Source of the DNA: Bryobacteraceae bacterium
GTDB taxonomy: Bacteria; Acidobacteriota; Terriglobia; Bryobacterales; Bryobacteraceae
Reading direction: 5' to 3'
Length of the DNA stretch: 64,000 bases
NCBI GenBank assembly: GCA_019748195.1
Contig: JAIEPW010000108.1
Coordinates: 1-64,000 of the forward strand
The notes beneath the pieces are model-generated. The model was not told the origin of the DNA. It worked only from the letters and a program-made list of their open reading frames with translations, and searched no databases. The position numbers and the translations under genes were made by a program. Of this stretch, positions 55,099 to 64,000 are shown one piece after another. Every line of letters starts with the position of its first letter. The stretch's first letter is position 1.

Positions 55099-56079
55099 TC
55101 AGACAGCTCGGCGGAGGGCGACCTGTTCGTAAAGGTCCACCAACTTGTGCGCGATCGCTATTGTCGAGATCTCCATCGCTTTCGTGGCTCCGTCCGACCG
55201 GCGGCCGGCGCGGACCACACGAATCACAGCCTTCGCCAGCTCCCGCGCGTCGCGCGGCGCCACCTCGCACTCGGATACTCCGCGCAGGCGGGTAGGCACA
55301 TCCCCCACCGGCACTGCAACCACGGGCAGATTGCAGGCGAGCGCTTCCTGGATGATCGTGGGCGAGCCTTCATAATCGCTGGTTAGCAGGAGGCAATCCG
55401 CGGCCCGAAGAATGTCCGGGACCACCGCCGGGTCGTGGTGCCCGGATAAAACCTCCAGTCGCAAATCCGGCATGGTCCGTCGCGCCTCATCGATCGCCGC
55501 TCGCGCCAAATCGAGCCTCTTGACTGCCGGATTCCGTCCCGCATGGAAAACGACAACCGGCTCGGAGCTCCAGCCCAGGACCCTCCGCGCGGCGTCGCGA
55601 GGGCCGGGGAAAAACTGTGTCGTATCCACGCCGCTCGGCAGCACCGTGGCGGTTTTTCCCCGTAACCAAAGTCTGTCTGCAAGCTCGGGACTCACCACGA
55701 TTAGCCGCCGGGCGCGCAACGCTGCCAGTTGCGATAGAAGATGGCTGAACCAAACATGGATCCGGTTCATGCTGGGGCACGGATTCAGATCGCTACCTCG
55801 AAACGTGATCACGAGGGGCTTCCGGCTGGAAATCGCCGCGAAGGCAGCCGTTACAGTGCCGTATTGGGCATGCACGAGGTCTGGCTTCCAGGAGCAAAGA
55901 ACCTGGCGGAAACGAACAAGGTCTTTCCAGATGAGCCATGGACAAGTCCTGGATCTAAGGAAGAAACAACGCACCGGCACCAGCGCGGAGACGGCCGCCG
56001 CTTGCCGCTTGGCGAAGATCATGGACGAGCCCGCCTCCTCGCCGGGGATCACGAACAATACCCGGGGATTCACCGGCAT
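55099..56079 (-). CDS. GT4-family glycosyltransferase
   Basis: The 326-residue protein has a GT-B fold with HAGRNPAVKRLDLARAAIDE and an EX7E motif in YEGSPTIIQEALACNLPVVAVP. I start at ATG 56079 (MPVNPRVLFVIPGEEAG), overlapping the neighbouring stop by 10 nt. It is one of four glycosyltransferases of the operon and adds one sugar to the lipid-linked repeat unit. Donor and acceptor are unknown. Confidence 0.87.
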   Translation of the reverse strand: MPVNPRVLFVIPGEEAGSSMIFAKRQAAAVSALVPVRCFFLRSRTCPWLIWKDLVRFRQVLCSWKPDLVHAQYGTVTAAFAAISSRKPLVITFRGSDLNPCPSMNRIHVWFSHLLSQLAALRARRLIVVSPELADRLWLRGKTATVLPSGVDTTQFFPGPRDAARRVLGWSSEPVVVFHAGRNPAVKRLDLARAAIDEARRTMPDLRLEVLSGHHDPAVVPDILRAADCLLLTSDYEGSPTIIQEALACNLPVVAVPVGDVPTRLRGVSECEVAPRDARELAKAVIRVVRAGRRSDGATKAMEISTIAIAHKLVDLYEQVALRRAV

Positions 56080-57062
56080 GCAGGAAAGCGCGTGACGAAA
56101 CTGGGGCGGAACAACCAGGCTCCCCATTCCGGCCTCAGGTAGTAGAGAAATCCCCGGGCGGCTTTCAACCAGGCCACTCGAGAGTGGGGGTAGCAGGCGA
56201 GCAGCTTCCCGTAATGGCGTAACGCCAGCCCGCCGTGTCCGGAAAGCAGCACCCGGTCCGCCTGGCGAGCGCGGAGTTCTGCAAGGTGAACTGGTGCGGA
56301 AGCGAGATCCTCAGCGTCTCGAAGGAAATGTTGGATTCGCTCCGCGTCCCCGTTGCAGCGGGCAAGTCCCGCCAGCCGCGCCGCGCGATGCGCTACAAAC
56401 TGCCGGCGCGCGCGAAGCGATGAGATGGACCCGGGGGTGATGCGATAGTGATACAAGGCGTCCCGCAGATTGCCGGTCCGGCCGGTTTCGCTAAGCCGCC
56501 AGAAGAAGTCGTAGTCCTCAGAGCCATCCAGCTCCGGGCGGTACCCACCGCAGCGGGCCGCGGCGTCGCGCCGGAAACAAGCGGCTCCATGGATGAACGG
56601 GTTGCCGGAGGGGAATGCGCTTCGGATCTGCTCGCCGTCCGCCGGCATCTCCACGGTCCACAGCAGCGATCCAGCTTCGTCGTGAAGCGCAACTCCAGAG
56701 CCCAAGAGGACGCGGCCAGGGTCCTGCTGCAGCCAGGATACCTGGCGGGCCAAGCGGTCCGGTTCTGACCAATCATCGGAATCCTGGCGCGCGATGAACT
56801 TTCCTTTGGCGACTCTCAAGCCGTAGTTCAAAGCCGCGGTCAACCCGCCCGGTGGAAGGTGGATCAGGCGCACCCGCGCGTCCTCATTCGAGAGCACCCG
56901 CAGCGCCGCAACGGTTTCCGCCTTCCGGGATCCATCGTTCAGAAGCAGTACTTCTATGTCTCGGAAGCTCTGTTCGAGGACAGATCGCAATGCACGGCCG
57001 AGGCGGTCAGGCAGTTCGTCCCGCACCGGCAGCAGAACGGTAATCACCGGCTGCGCGCTCAC
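56070..57062 (-). CDS. GT2-family glycosyltransferase
   Basis: The 330-residue protein has a GT2 domain: ITVLLPVRDELPDRLG, LLLNDGS and the DxD-like ARQDSDDWSEPDRLARQ, plus SEDYDFFWRLSETG. The C-terminal ~100 residues are helical. It starts with GTG 57062, overlapping the upstream stop by GTGA; an open frame to 57263 is inside the upstream gene. It adds one sugar to the repeat unit. Confidence 0.87.
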   Translation of the reverse strand: MSAQPVITVLLPVRDELPDRLGRALRSVLEQSFRDIEVLLLNDGSRKAETVAALRVLSNEDARVRLIHLPPGGLTAALNYGLRVAKGKFIARQDSDDWSEPDRLARQVSWLQQDPGRVLLGSGVALHDEAGSLLWTVEMPADGEQIRSAFPSGNPFIHGAACFRRDAAARCGGYRPELDGSEDYDFFWRLSETGRTGNLRDALYHYRITPGSISSLRARRQFVAHRAARLAGLARCNGDAERIQHFLRDAEDLASAPVHLAELRARQADRVLLSGHGGLALRHYGKLLACYPHSRVAWLKAARGFLYYLRPEWGAWLFRPSFVTRFPACR

Positions 57063-58276
57063 GCGCCCTCCAATTCCAGGCGATCTCCGGGGACTGCGCG
57101 CAGTCCCAGCCGTCTGCCGAGTTCCAGCCAAACGGTTCCGAGAAGATCCGCTGGAGCGAACCAGGCCGGAACGTGGAGACGTCTCCAAGTCGACTCCGCA
57201 ATCCACCGCGCATGTGTTGTCCAAAGAGACTCCTCGGCAAAACGCATGGCGCTGCTCCGGCACTCCGCGCTGATTCGCGCATGTTCGTCCGGATTCGTAA
57301 AAAGATAGCGGAGCTTGTCCTCGATACGGAACCGCGCCGATTTGGTTCCATTCTCACCGGTTCCGAAGCCAACCGTCTCAGAGAGAAACCCGAATGTCTC
57401 GGCCGATGCGGAGGACTCGACCGCCACCAGGGCGGGAACGCCCGCGGCCGCCGCCTGAACGACGGAGGTGCCCATCCCCAGAAACGCCCACGCGGAGTGC
57501 AGGACTTGCGGCAAGTCCGAGTAGGACACGGGACCGTGGAAATAGACATCGTCGTCGAGGTGTAGGCCGCGGACCCGTGCACGGAGGTTCTGCTCCTCCG
57601 GACCAGCGCCGAAGAGATGGAACCGGATCGGCATCCCTTGCGAACGCAACCGTGCTAGCACTGGCAGCACACTTCGCTGATACGACTTGAAGCGCGTAAG
57701 ACGCCCAACGGAAACCAAGTCTCCGGGGACATTGGCCTTCATCGGAAGCCTGGTGAAGCGCGAGACGTCGACGGGGAGGGGTGCGACAACGCATTGATCT
57801 AGCGCGTTTCCGAGCTGGTTGGAGTGCTCTTGCCGGCAGCCTTCATTCATGAACGCGATGTTTTCCGGGGGCAACTGCAGCAACAGCTTCGCCGCAAGCC
57901 GGTCGCGAAGGCGGCGGGATCGCCTTGGACAGAACTCACGCGGGTGGGCGACGAACACCAGGACTCGAGCGTCATGGAAGACGAATCTCTGCAGCGCCGC
58001 TGCTTCCAGAAGGGAGGAGGTGTCGAAGGCGAGTATGCAGTCAGGATGCTGAAGTTGGGAGTTACAACGGAACGGCACGTTGCAAAATGTCTTATCGATC
58101 TCCATGCGTGCGTGCTGTTCGAAGGCGGCAGCCAGTTCAGCATTTCCGCGGCGGTTTGCCAGTAGCGTGAGCCCCGTAGGCGAGCCGCCGAAACGTTTCG
58201 CAAAGCGAACCAGGAAAGTCTGAATTCCGCCAAGTTCCAGATTGTCGTAGACGGCGAGCACGCTTGGAAACCTCAT
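57059..58276 (-). CDS. GT4-like glycosyltransferase with altered EX7E motif
   Basis: The 405-residue protein begins MRFPSVLAVYDNLELGGIQT, a typical GT4 opening, and has VSVGRLTRFKSYQRSVLPVL and LFGAGPEEQNLRARV. The donor-site segment reads GMGTSVVQAAAAGVPALVA, where other GT4 enzymes have E-x7-E; both Glu positions are changed. ATG 58276 overlaps the flippase stop by ATGA. It may act with another donor geometry or be catalytically weak. Confidence 0.83.
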   Translation of the reverse strand: MRFPSVLAVYDNLELGGIQTFLVRFAKRFGGSPTGLTLLANRRGNAELAAAFEQHARMEIDKTFCNVPFRCNSQLQHPDCILAFDTSSLLEAAALQRFVFHDARVLVFVAHPREFCPRRSRRLRDRLAAKLLLQLPPENIAFMNEGCRQEHSNQLGNALDQCVVAPLPVDVSRFTRLPMKANVPGDLVSVGRLTRFKSYQRSVLPVLARLRSQGMPIRFHLFGAGPEEQNLRARVRGLHLDDDVYFHGPVSYSDLPQVLHSAWAFLGMGTSVVQAAAAGVPALVAVESSASAETFGFLSETVGFGTGENGTKSARFRIEDKLRYLFTNPDEHARISAECRSSAMRFAEESLWTTHARWIAESTWRRLHVPAWFAPADLLGTVWLELGRRLGLRAVPGDRLELEGA

Positions 58277-59739
58277 AAGCGCCTCCAACAGGCGAGCGTG
58301 GCGGCCGCCGGAAGCAGGCTGCCCGCAATCCACATCGCTACTCCGGGCGCAGTCGCCGCCTGGCCGCTCGTCACGTGCACGAGACCGCAGCTCATCACGC
58401 AGGCGAGTCCCATCGCCCAGACCAGGGCCAGCGGCCGTTTCGGCCGAAATCCCAGGTGGCCGTTCATGAAGGCGGCCACGAGAGCAAAGGTCAGCAAGTA
58501 CATCAGCGCGTACGCGCCGCCGGCGGCGGCGAGCGATCCCAGGACCGGGCTGAGTAACCAGGCGGTGATCGCGAAGACGGAATGCGTCACGAGGTCGAAG
58601 ACTGCGACAACGCCTGCCGCGCCGCGCGCCAGCACCGGAACCGCCAGCATCCATGAGCTTACTTTCCAGTAGCCGCCCATCAGTATCCAAGTGAGACTGG
58701 CTCCCGCACCCGCGTACTGATCTGAAAAGAAGAGGCTCAGCAGTACTTGGCCCGAGAGGATGGTCAAGATGAGGACCGGAACCGCCGCGCTGAGAACGAC
58801 TGCACAGAACCGTCGGATCAGCCGGTGCTCTTGCTCCGCCATGCCCACCCGGCAGAGTTCGGGCAAATAGTAGGCTTGCAGGGAGACAAGGACGAGATTC
58901 AGCGCGTTCGTCCCGATCGTCCAGGATGCGTCGAACAAGCCCGCCCCGGCCAACCCGGATTCGCGGATCAGATTGCCTCTCACAAACAGAAGCGAAGCCG
59001 ACGCGATGCCTGCGCTGGCTGCTACGGCGCTCGAAACGCGAAAGAACCTAGCAGCCTGACGACGATCAAACCAAGTCCCGCGTGGGACAACGCCCCCACC
59101 TCCGTGTAACGAGAGAAAGCCCACGAACACGCCGAGCAGACAGGAGCCCAGGACCGTCATCTGGCCTTTCCACTCCGCCGAATTTGCCGGGCACAAGGAA
59201 AACAGCACCGCCGCGCAAAGACATAAAGTTGCCGGGGCACTCGATTGATAGAGTGTCAACCGGCTAATCCTGCCTTGGCCGTTGAGGAGTGCTCCGAGAA
59301 AGAGCGCTGCGGTTGAACTAAGGGTGATCAGCAGCAAAGCGCCCGGGAACACCGGCCGGACTCCCCAGGGTGACCCGGCGCCCGTTTCCAGAGCGAAGCC
59401 CACAACCAGGCTCCCCGCAAGCATCAGAAGCGCCGCCGTTCGTATAAACTCGCCCGAGTCGCCCCTTGCGATCCCCCGCACCACCGCCATCTGGCCCTGG
59501 AAGGAGGCGGCGAGGGTCGCGGTCTGCCGGACCTGCTGCATCGCTGCAAGGGCGCCCGTCGCCGGCGGTCCCCCCAGCACGGCCACCACCTTCGCGGCCA
59601 GAACACCAAAGAGTACTCCCGCGCCCGCTCCGGAGGCTGAGATCAGCATAGAGCGGAACATTGAGGCGAATGCAGGTATTGAAGCTTCCTGCCGGTCTAA
59701 TGCCGGTTCGGTAGCAACGGGGCGCGCGACGTTCAGCAT
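58273..59739 (-). CDS. wzx: Wzx-type polysaccharide flippase
   Basis: This 488-residue protein is almost entirely membrane-spanning, with about 12-14 TM segments. It has an N-terminal segment VRQTATLAASFQGQMAVVRG and a repeated MATE/MVF-like organisation. It would flip undecaprenyl-linked repeat units across the inner membrane. It overlaps the acyltransferase gene by 7 nt. Assignment is by topology and by its place in the cluster. Confidence 0.83.
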   Translation of the reverse strand: MLNVARPVATEPALDRQEASIPAFASMFRSMLISASGAGAGVLFGVLAAKVVAVLGGPPATGALAAMQQVRQTATLAASFQGQMAVVRGIARGDSGEFIRTAALLMLAGSLVVGFALETGAGSPWGVRPVFPGALLLITLSSTAALFLGALLNGQGRISRLTLYQSSAPATLCLCAAVLFSLCPANSAEWKGQMTVLGSCLLGVFVGFLSLHGGGGVVPRGTWFDRRQAARFFRVSSAVAASAGIASASLLFVRGNLIRESGLAGAGLFDASWTIGTNALNLVLVSLQAYYLPELCRVGMAEQEHRLIRRFCAVVLSAAVPVLILTILSGQVLLSLFFSDQYAGAGASLTWILMGGYWKVSSWMLAVPVLARGAAGVVAVFDLVTHSVFAITAWLLSPVLGSLAAAGGAYALMYLLTFALVAAFMNGHLGFRPKRPLALVWAMGLACVMSCGLVHVTSGQAATAPGVAMWIAGSLLPAAATLACWRRL

Positions 59740-60368
59740 GTCACTCCCGCGGCCAAATTCCGATTGCTCTTGCGGGACAAAGGCCGTGCGGGGTTGCCGG
59801 CGACCACCTCATCCGTGCCGACGGAACCCCGCACGACACTGCAGGCTCCCACCACCGCTCCATCCTCAATCACGACGCCTTTTAACAGGGTGGCGCCAAC
59901 GCCAATCCAGACCTCGCTGCCGATCGAAACGGGGCTGACTGGCCCTGGCAGAAGGCGATCGGCCCGGCTAAGGTCATGAAAGTCGGAATCCAGGACACGG
60001 GTGCCGGCGCCGATCAGGGTGCGTTCACCAATCGCGATTCTCTGCCGGCATAGCAGTTCCACCCCATTTGCGAGAATCGAACCGGCTGCCACGTCGATGC
60101 GAGCGTTCCGCGTGTGTGGCGCAAACAGCAGCGGCGATCCGGGCATCCCAGCCTTTGCGTCACCCAGTAGCACACAAGGTCCTATGCAAGCCGTGCCCTG
60201 CCCCCGGAATCGCACCCGCTGTCGGAAGCGGGCTCCAGGCAGAATGATGGCGGATCCGCCGTTCCACCAAACCTCCGCAAGGAAGCACCAGCGCAGGACG
60301 AGCGAGCGGCAGCGTTCTGTCGCGGCCCGCAGCACAGCGCGCGGGTTGTTCCAGGCTGACCGGATCAC
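59733..60368 (-). CDS. Left-handed beta-helix acyltransferase (WcaF/MAT-like)
   Basis: The 211-residue protein has hexapeptide repeats (IDVAAGSILANGVELLCRQR, IGERTLIGAGTRVLDSDF). His in DSDFHDLSR matches the catalytic His of maltose-acetyltransferase/WcaF enzymes, and the closing motif VVAGNPARPL is typical. It would O- or N-acylate a sugar. The start overlaps the Wzc stop by ATGA. Confidence 0.87.
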   Translation of the reverse strand: MIRSAWNNPRAVLRAATERCRSLVLRWCFLAEVWWNGGSAIILPGARFRQRVRFRGQGTACIGPCVLLGDAKAGMPGSPLLFAPHTRNARIDVAAGSILANGVELLCRQRIAIGERTLIGAGTRVLDSDFHDLSRADRLLPGPVSPVSIGSEVWIGVGATLLKGVVIEDGAVVGACSVVRGSVGTDEVVAGNPARPLSRKSNRNLAAGVTC

Positions 60369-62539
60369 GACTTGCCCTCAGGGGTGGCATAGCCCTTGTA
60401 GTAACCGTAATAGTAGTAGCTCTCGCTGAGATCCTTGTGAACCTCGTTCAACACCAGGCCCACCACGTGGGTGCGCATGCGATTCAGCGTTTCCACCACG
60501 CTTGCCAGCGACTTGCGCGAAGTCTGTCCCGCCCGGGCGACAATCACCACGCCGTCAACGCTGGTGGCCATTTGCAGCGGTTCGGCAAAACCGAGCAGGG
60601 GCGGCGCATCCAGGATCACAAGGTCGTAACACGACGCGGCATCTTCGAGGAGCTCCACGAGCGATCCGCCGATCAAGTCCGACGCGCGGCGGGAAGGGGG
60701 GCCCGCCGGCAGGATGTCCAGAGAGGGCAGGTCGTCCTTGCGGACCAGCGCATCCCGCCATGGGAGTTCGCCCAGCAACACATTCGACAACCCCACCAGG
60801 CCAGGCAGTTGGAAAATTCTGTGGACGGAGGGGCGCCGCAGGTCTCCGTCGATCAAAAGCGTCCGCTTGCCCTGCTCGGCGTGTGCCGCCGCCAGATGCG
60901 CGGCCGTAGTGGTCTTGCCCTCGCTTGGGGCCGCACTAGTCACCAGCAGCGTCCGGTAGCGGTGGTCCAAGTCTCCAAGCAGAATCGAATTCCGGAGCGT
61001 TCGAATAGACTCGTGAAACCCGGAGGCCTCGTCTCCCTGTACCGCAACGGCGCCCCGTTCGCCGAGCGAAAGCAGTCTCCGGACTCCCGGACGAAGCAGC
61101 GGCAAGGTGCCCACCACCTGGGTACCGAGCGTCCGCGTTACCTGGTCCGGATCGCGAATGGTCCGGTCGAGCCCGTCCGCCAGCAATGCGCCGCCTACGG
61201 CCAGGATCGTTGCGAACAGCAAGCCAAGCAACAGGTTCAGGCTCATGTTGGGAGAAACGGGCTTCAGCGCCGGCCGGGCTGAGTCGGCGATCCGGATGGA
61301 GCTGTTTTGAAATCCAGCGTTGATGCCCGCCTCCCGAATCTTGCGGACGAGTTCCTCGTATAATTTCCGGTCGGCATCGGCTTCGCGTTTCAGCGCCTGA
61401 TATTCGAATGAGCGTGCATTTACAGAGTCAAACTCCTGCTTCGTGGCGGCGACCGTCGTGGCGAGCATTTCCTCCCGGCCCAGCGCTTCGTGATACTCGA
61501 TCTCAACCCGCTGTGCGATATTTGCCTTCAGAAGCTCGATGCTTCGATTGACTTCCGTCAGGCGCGACTGCGCTTTCCGGTACTCGGGGTGATTCGAGCC
61601 GTATTGCGCCTGCACCGAACCGAAGTTCTCCCGAGCTTCCGTTAAACGCTCGTATAACTTCCGCAAGCTGTCGCCTTGCTGGGAAACCTGGGCCGAGGCG
61701 ACGGATCCGGAGCGGACCGACTCCCACGCCGCCTGCTTCCGCAATCTGTCTGCCTGAGCGGACGTGAACTCGTTGTTCAGTTGCAGAAGGCGGGCGGTGA
61801 GGATACTCGTTTTCTCTTCGGGGTTGATCACATTCATGTCTCGCTCAAAGGCTGACAACGCTTGGGAGGAGCGCTCCATCTTCCCCTTCAACTCCTCCAA
61901 CTGTCGCTCCATGAAGGAAGACACGCTCGCCGAAGACCCTATCCGGATTCGAAATGTGTGCTCCAGGTAGCTCTTGGCAATGGCATTGGCCACCTCCGCG
62001 CTGAAGTTAGGGTCGTGTGAACGGTAGCTCACCAGCATCAGATAGGTGTTTGGCGGGCGGGTTACACGTAGCTTCCGCAACGCGACCGGGGAGCGCCTCA
62101 CATCGTCCTTGGAAGCTTGAGGAGCATCCTTCATCTGGCCCTCGATGTCCAGAAGGTTGTAGCGCTCCGAAACAGGCCGCAGAACGGCGTCCGATTGCAC
62201 CAGGCGAATCTGAGTTGCCAGAAACTGATCCGAGTCATTCAGCGCGGACCGGCTGGCCTCCTGGCCGATCACGCCCGAGGGGCTCTGGCGATCGACATCG
62301 ATGGTGACCGTTGATTCGAATGATGGCTTGATGCGGGAGGTGACCAGAAACACCGCGGCGACGGTCGCGGCAATAAAAACCAGCATCTTCCAGCGATGCC
62401 GGCGAAGAGTCCAGAGGTAGTTCGAGATCAGCCGCGGGTCCTCGCGGGGACCTTCGAAAAGGGGCAAATCCCGGACCGGTTGCCCGTGACGAGCCGGGAT
62501 GGTCAGCGCCGTCGGTTCGAACTGTGTCTGTTCCACCAT
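60365..62539 (-). CDS. wzc: Wzc-like tyrosine autokinase (chain-length determinant fused to BY-kinase)
   Basis: The 724-residue protein has TM1 near 50-70, a long periplasmic coiled-coil region (~170-420), TM2 near 435-455, and a cytosolic BY-kinase. Walker A is SAAPSEGKTTTA near 539, Walker A' is LLIDGDLRRPS near 563, and Walker B is VILDAPPLL near 643. The tail SESYYYYGYYKGYATPEGKS is the tyrosine cluster. Unlike the split pair at 9775-12455, membrane and kinase parts are one chain. It regulates polymerisation and export together with the Wza-like protein (6-nt gap). Confidence 0.93.
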   Translation of the reverse strand: MVEQTQFEPTALTIPARHGQPVRDLPLFEGPREDPRLISNYLWTLRRHRWKMLVFIAATVAAVFLVTSRIKPSFESTVTIDVDRQSPSGVIGQEASRSALNDSDQFLATQIRLVQSDAVLRPVSERYNLLDIEGQMKDAPQASKDDVRRSPVALRKLRVTRPPNTYLMLVSYRSHDPNFSAEVANAIAKSYLEHTFRIRIGSSASVSSFMERQLEELKGKMERSSQALSAFERDMNVINPEEKTSILTARLLQLNNEFTSAQADRLRKQAAWESVRSGSVASAQVSQQGDSLRKLYERLTEARENFGSVQAQYGSNHPEYRKAQSRLTEVNRSIELLKANIAQRVEIEYHEALGREEMLATTVAATKQEFDSVNARSFEYQALKREADADRKLYEELVRKIREAGINAGFQNSSIRIADSARPALKPVSPNMSLNLLLGLLFATILAVGGALLADGLDRTIRDPDQVTRTLGTQVVGTLPLLRPGVRRLLSLGERGAVAVQGDEASGFHESIRTLRNSILLGDLDHRYRTLLVTSAAPSEGKTTTAAHLAAAHAEQGKRTLLIDGDLRRPSVHRIFQLPGLVGLSNVLLGELPWRDALVRKDDLPSLDILPAGPPSRRASDLIGGSLVELLEDAASCYDLVILDAPPLLGFAEPLQMATSVDGVVIVARAGQTSRKSLASVVETLNRMRTHVVGLVLNEVHKDLSESYYYYGYYKGYATPEGKS

Positions 62540-62545
62540 AATCCT

Positions 62546-63481
62546 TCAGCGGGTGGACCCCAGCACCAGAACTCCGGAAGTTGTCGCGATACCGAAAGAC
62601 ACAATCCGATCGAGCGCCTGCATCGTCAGCCGGCGCGACGTGTTGTCCGGCACATAGAAAATGTCGTTGGGCTGAAGCGGGATGTCCTCGCTTCGCCTGT
62701 TCATGATGTCCCTCAACGGGACGGGAATTTCGCGCGGTGGACCACCCGCGATTGCAGCGCGATAAATGTAAGCCTCTCGTCGCGAGTAAGGAGTGAGCCC
62801 TTCGGCCATCGCGAGCGCTTTCAACACCGTCACCGCCTGCCCGTCAACAGCCGGATAAGCGCCAGGTTTCTTAATGTTTCCCAGGACAAAGACCCGGCCT
62901 GCCTCCGGCACCAGTACTTCTTCGCCCCCCTTCAATAGCAGATTCCAGGACGGGTCTGTCCCGCGGATCAGTTCCGCCACTGGCACACGTTTCACGTGTT
63001 CCAGTGTTCCGTCAGGCAATCCGCGCGACACCCGGATCTCCGGCCCGGCGTTCTCCGCCAGCCCTTCGGCGCGGGCGATCGCGTCCAGCAGAGTCATGCG
63101 ACCGTAGGACTGGAACGAGGCCGGCTTGCGCACGGCGCCGGCTACCCGAATCGGACGGCTCGCATACTCGGTCACGGTGACTGTTACGAGCGGCTCCACA
63201 AGTAGCCCTTCCCGTTTCAGATGACCCGCGATGTCAGCTTCCAGCTCCACGGGCATCCGGCCGGATACAGGAATGCTGCCGGATGTCATGGGAATCCGGA
63301 GCGATCCGTCGGCGGCGACACGGACGCTCCGGCTCAACTCAGGTGCGCCGTAGACTGAGATGGAAATCAGGTCATTCGGACCCAGCGGCTGCGCCGGAAG
63401 GTTCGTTAGCGATTCGGCCGAACCCGCTTGGGCCAAGCACCAGACCGGTACCGCGATCGTCGCCAACAGTTCTCGAATCAT
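62546..63481 (-). CDS. wza: Wza-like polysaccharide export protein
   Basis: The 311-residue protein has a signal peptide (LLATIAVPVWCLAQAG), the Poly_export domain (PNDLISISVYGAPELSRSVR, ADGSLRIPMTSGSI) and two SLBB domains (IRVAGAVRKPASFQSYG; VFVLGNIKKPGAYPAV). The C-terminal region is hydrophobic (ATTSGVLVLGSTR). It would form the export channel across the periplasm and outer membrane. Its ATG shares a base with the upstream stop (TAATG). Confidence 0.9.
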   Translation of the reverse strand: MIRELLATIAVPVWCLAQAGSAESLTNLPAQPLGPNDLISISVYGAPELSRSVRVAADGSLRIPMTSGSIPVSGRMPVELEADIAGHLKREGLLVEPLVTVTVTEYASRPIRVAGAVRKPASFQSYGRMTLLDAIARAEGLAENAGPEIRVSRGLPDGTLEHVKRVPVAELIRGTDPSWNLLLKGGEEVLVPEAGRVFVLGNIKKPGAYPAVDGQAVTVLKALAMAEGLTPYSRREAYIYRAAIAGGPPREIPVPLRDIMNRRSEDIPLQPNDIFYVPDNTSRRLTMQALDRIVSFGIATTSGVLVLGSTR

Positions 63482-63987
63482 TAATTAACTCCAACGGGGA
63501 TCAAGTCTGCCTCACTCACTTCCACGGACACCGCGCGGTTGAGGATCTGAATCCCGACAACCACTCGTTGACCGCCGTTTACCGTCTGCAAGATTCCCTC
63601 GACGCCGCGTAGCGGTCCCGCGCCTAGGCGGACGCGCTGTCCGGCTCGCAAAATTGAGCACGGCTCCAAGCGACGACCGGAGTTCAGGGCGGTACGCAGG
63701 TTCTCGATCTCATCGTCCGGCACCGGCTGGGGCGATCCTCCGAACGCCACCGCCCCCAGAACACCCGGCGTTCGAAGAACTTGGAGCTTGTTGCCGGACC
63801 CGTACCGGCAGAAGAGGTAACCGGGAAAAACCGGGAGCTCCAACTGAACCACGCGGTCAGACCACTGGCGGCGCGTTCGGAACAAGGGCAGCAAGGTTTC
63901 CAGTTTCTGCTCCGACAAAAACCTCTCGGCGACCCTTTCCTGCTGATGCCGCACGTTCAACGCGAACCACTGAATGATTTCAGGCAA
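63481..63987 (-). CDS. NusG-family specialised transcription antiterminator (UpxY/RfaH-like)
   Basis: The 168-residue protein has an NGN domain (~5-105; WFALNVRHQQERVAERFLSE, VFPGYLFCRYG) and a KOW domain (~115-160; GQRVRLGAGPLRGVEGILQ). As the first gene of a long polysaccharide operon it most likely prevents premature termination of that operon, as UpxY and RfaH do. It is not the housekeeping NusG: no secE or ribosomal protein genes adjoin. No ops-like element is visible, because only 13 nt lie upstream before the window ends. Confidence 0.88.
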   Translation of the reverse strand: MPEIIQWFALNVRHQQERVAERFLSEQKLETLLPLFRTRRQWSDRVVQLELPVFPGYLFCRYGSGNKLQVLRTPGVLGAVAFGGSPQPVPDDEIENLRTALNSGRRLEPCSILRAGQRVRLGAGPLRGVEGILQTVNGGQRVVVGIQILNRAVSVEVSEADLIPVGVN

Positions 63988-64000
63988 AGCTTCCGCTCCG

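Larger units (their letters stand above)
46318..63987 (-). other. 16-gene Wzx/Wzy-dependent polysaccharide operon
   Basis: Genes run in one direction from 63987 to 46318 with overlaps of 1-37 nt or gaps of at most 15 nt. The order is antiterminator, Wza, Wzc, acyltransferase, Wzx, GT4, GT2, GT4, Wzy, GT2, methyltransferase, DegT, transketolase N and C halves, initiating transferase and CapD-like dehydratase. This could be a complete pathway apart from general nucleotide-sugar supply. The promoter lies beyond the window end. Confidence 0.85.

Overview
The window looks like a chromosomal segment from a high-GC member of the Acidobacteriota, probably near Solibacter/Bryobacter. The main evidence is five orphan ABC permeases of the acidobacterial duplicated orphan permease (ADOP) type, none with an adjacent ATPase. 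Several secreted PQQ-like beta-propeller proteins and two polysaccharide loci fit the same picture. Taxonomy is inferred from gene families only. I see no phage, integrase, transposase or CRISPR array.

Left part (1-14.2 kb): a tRNA-Ser(GCU), two ADOP permeases around a three-module glycosyltransferase, an EVE-domain protein, and a short polysaccharide-export operon (Wza-like, Wzz-like, separate BY-kinase) ending in a strong intrinsic terminator. A CpaE-like ATPase faces that operon from the opposite strand, across a palindrome-rich intergenic stretch.

Middle (14.2-39.5 kb): three PQQ-propeller proteins and an ankyrin protein, an amidase, and then the most notable gene, a secreted peroxiredoxin (21642-22175) whose peroxidatic cysteine codon is an in-frame TGA. 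The reading frame stays intact after the TGA, and a hairpin that fits the bacterial SECIS model lies 23 nt downstream, so I read it as a selenoprotein. Next come a hybrid histidine kinase, an esterase, a TPR protein, a zinc-ribbon protein, an orphan membrane-fusion protein, a class I fumarase, and three more ADOP permeases with a serine hydrolase among them.

Right part (39.5-64 kb, nearly all minus strand): an orphan PAAR protein, an M48-like protein lacking the first zinc histidine, a TonB-like protein, a TPR protein, and an O-antigen-ligase ORF fused in frame to a FecR-like secreted protein that has its own ribosome-binding site. Upstream lies a tightly overlapping 16-gene Wzx/Wzy-type polysaccharide unit (63987 down to 46318). 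It is headed by a NusG-family specialised antiterminator, then Wza, Wzc, acyltransferase, flippase, four glycosyltransferases, polymerase, methyltransferase, DegT aminotransferase, a split transketolase, an initiating sugar transferase and a CapD/WbpM-like dehydratase. Together these could start, assemble, flip, polymerise and export a modified surface polysaccharide.
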